Below are positions 25,701-37,700 of a stretch of 64,000 bases of DNA, piece by piece. Position 1 is the first letter of the stretch; each line of letters opens with the position of its first letter. Origin of the DNA: Owenia fusiformis (Eukaryota; Annelida; Polychaeta; Sabellida; Oweniidae); assembly GCA_903813345.2 (NCBI GenBank), contig CAIIXF020000007.1, positions 35,558,538 to 35,622,537 on the forward strand. The letters are read 5' to 3'. A model generated the notes under the pieces. That model made no database searches. It was given only the letters and a program-made list of their open reading frames with translations, and was not told the origin of the DNA. Made by a program: the position numbers and the translations under genes.

Positions 25701-28700
25701 AGAATCCCGAGCCTCTCTTTTTGACCAATTAGAGACGTCCTCTTCACATTCGTGGTACCCTCGGCCAACTTACAAGAGGACACGGTCTTATTGCACAAAA
25801 AACTAAATAATCTGAAATATTCAAATGCCATTCATGTACAATATGAATATACTTTTACATATTATATTATTGCACAATGGTCTCCTGGTTTCTTATTTTT
25901 GGGGTTCTACTGACGCAATAAAACAGTGAAATGGGCTATAAATCCCTTTGCAATTGGTGGTTCTACCCAAAGAGGTTCCAACACAATCTTCAATCTCCAA
26001 GCAGATTATTAAAGGATGCACCCAAGTAAAAAGAAATGGCAATTCTCATGTAATAATTGGTTAACTTTGGTCTAATAATTATGCATTTTGATAAAAGTTA
26101 ACCTATTTGTTAAATGAGCATTAAATCAATGAAAGTTGAATGCCAATAAATAGCTATTTATTACACCTATTTATTATTTTAACAACTATGTTATAATGCT
26201 CTTTGAATAATTGGGTAACTTTTTGTCATCCTTGCTACCCTAGGGGATAAAAATTAGCTAATTGTTAAGATTGGACTTAAAAAGAATGTGGCAGTGAGTA
26301 TTAGCAAAATATTAACTTTCCCGCTCTTTTTAAACCAAAAGAAAAATGGCTGACAAAGAATGTTCAACTGTAAGAGATTTGGGTAATTTTATGATTTTAT
26401 AATAATAGTATGAAAATGACCAATCAAATATAGATTCAGAAGTTACTGACATACTTGAACATTCTGCATGTCTACTTTGTGAGAGGTAAAATGTAAGTAT
26501 TGCTGTTTTATTCCAGTTTAGATGGGCAAATCTTCTTTTCTTTCTGAATTTATAAAGGCTAAATTTTAATTCTATTCATACAGTCAAAGTGGTCAAGCAT
26601 AAATGTGTTGTGTATGACTAATTGTACCATGCAGTAAAAATATAAGGTATTTTATAAAGATTATGAAGATAAATACTGCTGGAGGCCTAGAGGGTCCTTC
26701 AATTACTGTGAGCCTTCTTGCCTTCAGGACAATTCTGATCGATGGGTAAAATTACCAGTGATGTCCCATAATAATTGCTTATATCATCTTACATACCCAG
26801 GGCCAACCTAAAATGAACAATTTGCTTGAGATTTCCAAAAATTGTGGTACTTTTACGGGAGATTTTTACAAAATCTGGAAGTTTTTTAAAAAATTGTTAG
26901 TTTTCGCCGTAGATTTTAAAAAATCTGGAGTTTTTGAGGTGAAATAACTGGAGTTTTTACGGTAGATTTGAAATAAACCGGTACTTTTTTTTATAAAAGC
27001 GGATTATCTCCAGTTTTTTTTTCTAATAAACGCAATAGTTTTTGCGGTAAATTCTGCAAAAAGTGGTACTTTTGTGGGAGATTTTTGACAAAATCTGTAT
27101 AGTTTTTGCAAGAGAATTTGCAATGAATTAATTTATACGCTTTGCATGGCCAGATTTGAATATTCACTCGAATTACATATACGTCACATATTTACTTCGA
27201 ATTTGTGTGTCCCTACCCATTTTGTAGACCATAATGCATCTTGGGTAAGAGTAATGCAACAAATAGGTTTTAAATAGCTAATAATTAGGTAATACTCTGT
27301 TAATTCTTAGCTAACGAATACCTAAAAAATTTATCATGCAAATTAGAGAATATTACCACAATAAATATGTACAATATTTAGGTAATATTCTGTTAACATA
27401 TAGCTTATTATTGGAAGATAATAAATACATGATTATTAGATTTCTAATTTTACCTTATTGTTACAATGTAATTTTCATTTGATAATCAGTCAATATTCTA
27501 CATGAGCGTTGAATGTTAACAATACCTTATTATTAACACCTATTTATTAACGTAATTCTCTCTAATTTGCATGATAAATTTTTTAGGTATTTGTTAGCTA
27601 AGAATTAATAGAGTATTACCTATTTATTGTCAATATTTTCCCATTGACTTTTTTCGCAATAATAATGAAAGTGAAAGTATTTGGCCGTTGTTAGGAATTC
27701 CCCAAAACAAATGTCACAATGATTGTCTCCATACCATCCAAAGCATATTACGTAATATTTGTGGCTGCTCTTGTGAGAAACCAATGTAATGTGACATCAT
27801 TTCACTAACAACGACAGATTTGGAGAAACCCCCAAACTGTAAGTGGATTCCCAAAATTATTTTAAATTTATATACAAAATTAACTTTATAACTTGGGTAA
27901 AATAAGCTTTCTACCACATTGCAATAGATTCCTCATATTAATACAAATACAGTAAAACCTGCGAACAGGGAATGCTCTTGGGACTGGAGGAAAGTTTCCT
28001 TGTTCAGAGGTTTTCCCTATAGAGAGGGGCCACAATTTCAGCAAACTCAAACTTGCCGAATAACCATATTTGTATCTATATGGGTGTTGATTGATTGTAC
28101 CAATGCCGACTCCATACTTGGTTGCTAGACCTTGTAGTGACATCTTGGAAGATGTATGAAGGTCTCCCGCCTCCCTCCATTGGCTGAGGGTAAGGAGCGT
28201 TCTCCCTATGTTGATTTTAGCCGCCGCTACTGGCGTCTGATGATGTCTAGTTGATGTAATTTTTGATATGATGTGTAGAAATCTGTTGCTAAGAACTGAA
28301 TTTCAAGTTTCATCGACCCCATTTTATATCATTGATAATCTAGAAGTTTGGATCAGTAAAAGATTTAAAGAGATTTGGCTCAACATGACACATGTACTAC
28401 CCTTTGCATTCGTTTGACTTCACTTCTTAAAAGAGAGCTTCGTCTTCATTTTTGGTTTAACTAGACTCTGCACGCAGGGTACACATGTACTTATCTGTTA
28501 TCCCCTTAAAACAATTGTCAGTTCCTGAGTCCCTAGATTATCACAACTGATTTGATGTAATTAGGTTATTATATCAGGGTAATTAACAGTGGGTGGGATG
28601 CTACATACTGTAAACAATTGGCTTATCTTAATCTCAATCATATTTATCCAAGCTTTTTAGGATCAGATATTGGCTTAGGACTTTCACACCTCTGAAAAAT

Positions 28701-31700
28701 AATGGAATGTACAGTGTCACCAATATTCCATATTCCTTGTTCACGGGTGAATATTTATAATTTGCCCCAAAATAGTGTTCCTTGTTCCCTGTTCACAGGT
28801 TTTCCCTACAGAGAGGGTCCGTTAACATGTAAGTCAATAGAAAAATATTTGGTTCTTTTGAAAAGCATTCCTTGTTCATAGGTTTTCCCTACAGAGAGGT
28901 ATTCCATCGGACAGGTTTTACTGTATAACAATAGCGCATGATGCTTTCAAGAAATAAGCCCAAAAACAGGAATTTTATTGTTGTTGAATTAAGGTGGGCC
29001 CCTCATTAAATACACTGGATGAAACGTTCTGAAAATTTCTAAAAGCAGGGGTCATTGTTACAAGGGGATAGCATCTTTTCCATTCAATCGAGGTTGGGCC
29101 ATGCAGCCGAAGGTGAGCCATACAACCAAATTTTGCCTATTTAATCTGACGGAGAATCCCGAGCCTCTCTTTTTGACCAATTAGAGACGTCCTCTTCACA
29201 TTCGTGGTACCCTCGGCCAACTTACAAGAGGACACGGTCTTATTGCACAAAAAACTAAATAATCTGAAATATTCAAATGCCATTCATGTACAATATGAAT
29301 ATACTTTTACATTATATTATTGCACAATGGTCTCCTGGTTTCTTATTTTTGGGGTTCTACTGACGCAATAAAACAGTGAAATGGGCTGTAAATCCCTTTG
29401 CAATTGGTGGTTCTACCCAAAGAGGTTCCAACACAATCTTCAATCTCCAAGCAGATTATTAAAGGATGTATATAACTATCAATGGCTTAGAAAACAATAA
29501 AAATTAGTTTTTTTGAAGAATATCATCAATTAAAAATGCAATAAATACGCTTTCGCTATCTAATCAAATGTGAAAGTGCTCTAATAATGAAAGTGAAAGT
29601 ATTTGGCCGTTGTTAGGAATTCCCCAAAACAAATGTCACAATGATTGTCTCCATACCATCCAATGCATATTACGTAATATTCGTGGCTGCTATTGTGAAA
29701 AACCAATGTAATGTGACGTCTTTCCCTAACAACGGCAGATTTGGAGAAACCCTCAAACTGTTAGTGGATTCCCCAAATTATTTTAAATTTATATACAAAA
29801 TTAACTCTAACTTGGGTAAAATAAGCTTTCCACCACATTGCAATAGATTCCTCATATTAATACAAATATCCCAGCCTATCGTCAGGCGCAATATTGGTCA
29901 ATATTTGAGGTCTACTTTTGGTCTACTCATGAGGCGTACTTCTGGTCTACTTTTGGTTTTTCTCTGTGTTAAATCCCCATAGTCAGGCGCGTTTCAAATA
30001 TTTAAATTAAGCCAAAAGTAGACCAGAAGTAGACCTCATTTAATGACCTCATCAGGTTTATCAGGTCTATATTTGAGGTCTAGACCTCATTTAAGCCTCA
30101 CCTATCTGTAAATCAGGTCTATATTTGAGGTATACTTTTGGTCTACGCCTTATTTGAGGTTCACTATTGGTTTTCAGGTCAACTTCTCTTCTGCTTTTGG
30201 TGTACACCTTACGTTAAGGCACATTTCAATTATGGAAATTAAGCCTTAAGGTCTACTTTTGGTCTAGACCTCATTTCAGGTACAAGCCTCATATACCTGT
30301 AAGTAAGGTCAGGTCATGTTTTGTTGTTTCAAAGTAGAAAAGTACTTAGTACATATCAGTACCCTCCATAGTTGTTAAATAAATTGCATTTATTTTGAAT
30401 TGCTGTGTTGTTTTCTAGGATTAACTTGTCTCATGGATAAGATACAGATCTATGAACACATTAGAAAGATGAAGCAAAAATTACACAGTATTCTTATATA
30501 AATTATATGTAGGCTTCTAATATGATGTATTTTTGTTTCATCATTTAAATTTAACAATATTTCAATATTTTATTATTTTCAGACATCCTTCTTTAGGTTT
30601 CCCAGATTTTGATTATTTTTTTAAGAAAAACCATTAATAGGAGTTGAAAATACAGTTTACTGGTCTGTTAACCTAATATATTATAATCTGTCTCCTTCGT
30701 GATTCTGACAAAATACTACAGTAAGTGTGGCTTTTTCAGATTTATGTTTTCTTAGTTTTTAAAAAAATTCTATGTTTATCAGGTCTAGATTTGGTCATTT
30801 TATAAATGTTTAAGTTTTTAAGGCGCAGTTTTGGTCTATACGCCTGTCAGTGAGGTCTATTCTAAAATGTTCTTAGTTTATCAGGTCTAGATTTGGTCAT
30901 TTTGAAAATTGTTCAAGTTTTTCAGGCGCACTTTTGGTCTATACGCCTTACAGTGAGGTCTATTCTAAAATCTTCTAAGTAAATATGGTTTAGATTTGGT
31001 TTTTAAGGCGCAGTTTTGGTCTATACGCCTGAAAATAAGGTCTATAACTGGAATTATTGTGAGTAAATGAGGCTAGGTTTTGGTCTAAGCCTTAAAAATA
31101 CCTGTAAAAGAGGCATACTTTTAGTCTAGACCTGAAAGTAAGGCGCATTTAAGGTTAACTTTTGGTCTACGCCTCAAAAACCTGATGATAGGCTGGGATG
31201 TTATAACAATAGCACATAATGCTTTCAAGAAATAAGCCCAAAAACAGGAATTTTATTGTTGTTGAATTAAGGTGGGCCCCTCATTAAATACACTGGATGA
31301 AACGTTCTGAAAATTTCTAAAAGCAGGGGTCATTGTTACAAGGGGATAGCATCTTTTCCATTCAATCGAGGTTGGGCCATGCAGCCGAAGGTGAGCCATA
31401 CAACCAAATTTTGCCTATTTAATCTGACGGAGAATCCCGAGCCTCTCTTTTTGACCAATTAGAGACGTCCTCTTCACATTCGTGGTACCCTCGGCCAACT
31501 TACAAGAGGACACGGTCTTATTGCACAAAAAACTAAATAATCTGAAATATTCAAATGCCATTCATGTACAATATGAATATACTTTTACATTATATTATTG
31601 CACAATGGTCTCCTGGTTTCTTATTTTTGGGGTTCTACTGACGCAATAAAACAGTGAAATGGGCTGTAAATCCCTTTGCAATTGGTGGTTCTACCCAAAG

Positions 31701-34700
31701 AGGTTCCAACACAATCTTCAATCTCCAAGCAGATTATTAAAGGATGTATATAACTATCAATGGCTTAGAAAACAATAAAAATTAGTTTTTTTGAAGAATA
31801 TCATCAATTAAATGCAATAAATACGCTTTCGCTATCTAATCAAATGTGAAAGTGCTCTAATAATGAAAGTGAAAGTATTTGGCCGTTGTTAGGAATTCCC
31901 CAAAACAAATGTCACAATGATTGTCTCCATACCATCCAATGCATATTACGTAATATTCGTGGCTGCTATTGTGAAAAACCAATGTAATGTGACGTCTTTC
32001 CCTAACAACGGCAGATTTGGAGAAACCCTCAAACTGTTAGTGGATTCCCCAAATTATTTTAAATTTATATACAAAATTAACTCTAACTTGGGTAAAATAA
32101 GCTTTCTACCACATTGCAATAGATTCCTCATATTAATACAAATATGTTATAACAATAGCACATAATGCTTTCAAGAAATAAGCCCAAAAACGGGAATTTT
32201 ATTGTAATTGAATTAAGGTGGGCCCCTCATTAAATACACTGGACGAAACGTTCTAAAATTGCTAAAAGTAGGGGTCATTGTAACAGCTCCCACTCCGTCA
32301 ATATTTTATCAATTTCTGTTTTCTTTATATGGAATGAAAGATGAAAATCCACTCCAAATACGTAATTAAAAATCAGTGTTATATATACACAGCAACATGC
32401 TGTATTAAATATTTGAAAAGGAGTGAAAATCACTTTTAGATTAATAGTTATATACAACCTTTAACTGATCATGCCTTAATTTGATACATCTTTTTTGGCT
32501 TTAGCATGGAATGCACGAATGAACTTATACATGTACAGATTATGACTATATCCTCTAGTCCGAAATATTTTTGAAAGGACCTTATACACCCTCCATTGGG
32601 ATCTCCCCATGAGAAAAAAATAATTCATCTGATTTTTCAAAATGAGTTTTCTGCTTCAATTATTACATTTATATGCACACTAGTATCTTGTTGACCTATA
32701 TTCAGCACTGTATTGATGTATAGGCCACTTATTAGGGTCATAATTCAATCATGAAGTGTAGAGGCATATGATTCCAAACCAGGAAGTATTTTTGTGTCTG
32801 TCAAAATCCATTTGCATCCTACGCATCCCTACATCTTATCCAAATATGTTACTACATAATGAAATAAAATAGTATATTCTTTGGTTTTACAAAGTTGTAT
32901 GAATTTTGATAAGTGTAAAAGTTGTTTTTGGAGCATTTTTCTATAGCCATTTTGTAGGGAAAAAAATGATGAAAAAATGTACAATCTTTTAATTTTAAGT
33001 ATGACCTGAATCGATTGCAAACTTCATATTTGCACATTTGATGAGATAAACCAATAGTGTCATATTGTGAAATTATTAAGTTTGCAATCGATTCAGGTCA
33101 TAGTGTATTTTTGTGATAATCAATAGAAACCAATGGCCTCTATTGGGATCTGCTGATATCCTCATGTTAAGTCAATGATGAACAGCCCCATGTAAGTCAA
33201 TACAACCTCACTAAACTAAATGGCCCCTATCTCAGCCTATGTGTGCCCGAGCACTTTAATATTTTCCAAAGAGTTATATGACATTCTATTCTTCATGTTA
33301 CACCTAAGAATTATTCATTTTGACCATAGGGGTATTTGCCAATAAACGCACCTCTTCCTTTGGAATGAAAATATTCAGACTAGAGCCCACATGTTATAAG
33401 TAATGAAAACTATTATACACAGCAACACGCTGAATAAAGGCTTTGAAAAGGTGTCAAAAACACTTTGATAGTTATATACAACCTTTAATGTCTTATAATG
33501 TCATATGTGATTTATACAATATACAATATACATTGTACTTCTATTCACCCAGGCCGCTGCAGTAAATAGAACATTTGAAGTTGGTTACAAAACATTCCTG
33601 AAGGATGGAGAACCTTACCGTTACATATCAGGCAGTATTCATTATAGCAGGGTACCACATTACTATTGGAAAGATAGGTTAATGAAGATGAAAGCAGCTG
33701 GATTGAATACCATTCAAATGTAAGACTTGATATTTCAACTAAGGGGAAGGAGGGTAATGTTGATGTAGGGTATTTATGATAATCAGAAGTAAGGTCATCA
33801 TGCACAGGGGCGTAACCAGCTTTCAGTCAGGGAGGGGTGTGATTGTGGCATAAACAAGCCAAAAAATTAAGATGTATCTTGAATTTTACAAAAATTGATG
33901 CAACTTCCTTCAAAATTAAGCTAGACGCTTCAAATAAAAAGCAGTTAAAGCTTTTTACTTCCTCTATTATATGGGGTGTGATTGCACATATCGCACCCCC
34001 CCCCCCCTCCCCTGGTTATGCCTATGATTCAAGAGAAAAAACATCAACTACTCAAGTCTGGATTGGATGAAGAATAAGTTCCTTTTTTATCGCACTTTGA
34101 AAAAGTTCTATATTGTCGTCGTCTAATGTGCTGTTGGGCGGGCGGGCGTGCGGTCGGGCGGGCGGGACATAAACCAAATCTTGTCATCAAATTTCCAGGA
34201 TAACTGCTTACCTGTTCAAATTGAAATTTTTACAGATGCAAGAGCAGACTAGTACCAAGATCTGATTATGTTAAGGGCATGCTGGGTAAACTACGTGGTG
34301 GCCATTTTGAATTTTTCAACAAATCTTGTCATCAAAATTCCAGGAAAACCACCATTTTGAATTTTTCAATTTGGTGGCCATTTTGAATTTTTCAACTTGC
34401 TCCAAATTGACCAAATTTTTTTTTTAAAAACATCTACATGTTCTCAAAAGTTCAAATCTGACCTTAGATTTTAGATTTGACCTTTCATTCACCTTCAGTG
34501 ACCTTGAAAAGGTAAAAAAAAATTGATTTTCTAAATTGATATTTTGGATTTAAATTTAGGTCAGCTTAATTACAAAACACCTACTGAGGTCTGAAAAAGT
34601 TAAATTTTCAAGGTCGAAGGTCAAGGTCATTAAACTAGGTCACAAATGATGTTATCCAAGTTTCTTAAAGTTTGAGACTACAAATCAATTCTTGTCATCA

Positions 34701-37700
34701 AAATTCCAAGAAAACAGCTAACCTGTTCAACTTGAAATTTTTACACATGCAATAGCAGACTAGTGCCAAGATCTGATTAGGTTAAGGGCATGCTGGGTAA
34801 ACTACGTGGTGGCCATTTTGAATTTTTCAACAAATCTTGTCATCAAAATTCCAGGAAAACCACTTATCCGTTCAACTTGAAATTTTTACAGATGCAAGAG
34901 CAGACTATTGCCAAGATCTGATTAGGTTTTGGGTATGCTGGCTGAATTACATGGTGGCCATTTTGAATTTTTCAATTTGGCGGCAATTTTGAATTTTTCA
35001 ACTTGCTCCAAAAAAGTTGATTTTCTAAATTGATATTTTGGATTTAAATTTAGGTCAGCTTAATTACAAAACACCTACTGAGGTCTGAAAAAGTGAAATT
35101 TTCAAGGTCGAAGGTCATCAAATTAGGTCACAAACGATGTTATTTAAATTTTCCCAAAGTTCAAGACTACAAATAAATTCTTGTCATCAAAATTGCAGGA
35201 AAACCGCTAACCTTGTCAACTTGAAATGTTTACAGATGCAAGAGCAGACTAGTGCCAAGGTCTGATTAGGTTTTGGCCATGCTGGGTAAATTGCATGGTG
35301 GCCAGTTTGCTCTTCAAAGTGCGATATTTATCACTGTGTGTCTTGTTCTTTTTTTCCATTTATTTAAATTTCCTAGATATTGATATATATACAAATGTAT
35401 GCCTTTGTTAACTTAATAACATTAGCGGCATAGTAAATATTAAAAATATAACACAGGAATTTACACAATACAAAAATCACGTAGTATGTTCAGTCTGTAT
35501 GTATGCTTGCTCCCCATCCCACCCATAAGGTTCCCAAAGGATTTTAGAATGTTTCACATGCTGTTTAAAACTGGGATTGCTGCTGAGACATAGTGAGCCA
35601 CGATTTCAATAATTTTGCCATTCATCACATCACTAAGGTTGGTATTCCCATTCAAAAGTGTATCTGATTTCTTAGAGATTGTTAAATTTCTGAAATCGGG
35701 CAGACAAATAAGTTCCTAAGTAATCATCTTTCATCCTCCACATTAATGTTTGCTATATTGAAAAAATAACTTAAAATTTTTATAACTTACATATATCATT
35801 ATATCATATATCAAATGAGACCATTCTGATTACAGGTATATAAACTGGAATGTCCACGAGCCCAAACCTGGGAAATACAACTTCACTGGCCAGCAAGATG
35901 TTGTGCAGTTCATGAAAATAGCTCAGGATGTTGGTTTAGATGTAGTACTCAGAGCAGGGCCTTATATCTGCGGGGAATGGGAAATGGTATTGAATCTATA
36001 TTCTTCTATTGACTGATATTGTCTGTTTTTTCCTATTAAAATTACATTAATGATTTTATTGATCATTTTATAATTAGCTACAAATTACATGTAGGTCTGA
36101 AATTATGATTGTTCCAAAGTCTGAAGGCAATATTTGAAATTAAAGTTCTGTTCTGATTCCCTTGAACAGTTCTGTACCAGCTCTATAATGTTACTTTATT
36201 TTATCATTTTAGGGTGGTATCCCTCCTTGGGTAACAAAGAACAATGCCTCTATAGTGTTGCGTACAATAGACCCCCAGTACCTTGCAGCTGTAGACAGAT
36301 GGCTTAGTGTACTACTACCTACAATAAAACCTATGCTACATATCAATGGAGGTCCAATACTGATGGTGCAGGTAAGGCAAATAAAATGACTTGTCACATG
36401 AAAATAATGCATGATATTTAAATGATTTCCCAGTTTTTAGTTTATCTAAGCTTGTATTCACGAATGCAACTTCCGGGATTAACCTACTATTTTATGACCT
36501 ACTCATTCAAATATGAATGAGTTGGATACATGAGCAAATACAAGATTAGTGAAGTTATTAGCCATTTGATATCAACTTGAAAATACATGCACACAGTACT
36601 TCGTAAGTATAAAACCTGTCCAATTCAAAAGTCACTGGGACTGGCTCATAGTTTATGGAATAGCATGTGTTCATATTTCAAAGTTGGTTTATCAAGGGAG
36701 TACAGGTGGAACTGAAACTGTTCATATTAAGGGGAGGCATCAAAAGATTGATGTCAGATCGGAAACTTAATAAATTAGTTTTGACTCGCACCCCCCCCCC
36801 CCCCAAAAAAAAACACACCTAAATGCCATGAAAGTTGATCGCTGACTTCTGGTTTGAGAATTTGAAAAATGATTGCTAAACAAGATCTAGTTTTTTTGTT
36901 AATTCCTATCGTAATTTGCGGCTTTTAACAACTTTTGATAGAATAGAATCCATTGGAATGATCTTGACGAAGAAAGCATCAGGTAAAATCTTTATTTTTG
37001 AACCATTCCAAGGCATTCTGATCCAAAATTGCCAAAAATTTTAAATGTTGAAATTTGTCGGATAGCAAACTGGAACTGGGTTTGAACAGTTCTCCCCCTA
37101 ACTAGATTTATTTAGTTCCGACATTGAACTTTTGATGCCTCCCCTAAGAGATGTGTAGATTACAGAGTTGTTTGAATATACAGGTTTTACTGTAGAGGTT
37201 ACTATAAGTACATGTGAACATTCTTATGACAGAGTTGCATACTTATTCAAGATTTGCTAAATATTGCGCAGATGATTCAGTATACTAAATGTACACAGTC
37301 AATTCACAATTTGAATAGGAAAACATTAGAAAATTACTCAGGGTACGTTACCCTATGCTAGCCAATACATGTATCATTGGTCTAATCTCAACAACTCTCA
37401 ATGTTTACCATGCTAAAAACCTGAAATTGTGAACACCTGCAAATCTGAAATCTTTTGGCTAATCCAAGTGGTGTCGGGATAAGATAGGTTTTACTGTACA
37501 TTGTATATGGTTTCGTCTAGGTTGAGAATGAGTATGGGAGTTACTTTGTGTGTGACTATGACTACCCGAGACATCTCAGACTATACATTGTGTATGGTTT
37601 CTTCTAGGTTGAGATTGAGTAGGGGAGTTACTTTGCATGTGACTATGACTACCTGAGACACCTCAGACTATACATTGTATATGGTTTCTTCTAGGTTGAA

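Larger units (their letters stand above)
25607..32287 (+). repeat. Degenerate tandem array of a ~0.95 kb unit with inserted elements (GLB1 intron 1)
   Basis: A unit marked by ACAAGGGGATAGCATC, ACGGAGAATCCCGAGCC and ATGATTGTCTCCATACC occurs as: a diverged, interrupted copy (25607-26018 plus about 27653-27947), unit 1 (28924-29869), unit 2 (31200-32145, nearly identical to unit 1) and a truncated unit 3 (32146-32287). Inserted elements lie at 27950-28923 and 29870-31197. The short open frames of about 80-110 codons in units 1 and 2 (from 29641 and 31917) match no family I know and are carried by the repeat. Confidence 0.88.

Noticed and set aside
29641-29982. Repeated open frame [14 protein letters not shown]... 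present in two copies (also at 31917)
   Set aside because: Both lie in a duplicated non-coding unit; a third, older copy is not preserved as a frame and the C-termini differ where an element inserted.
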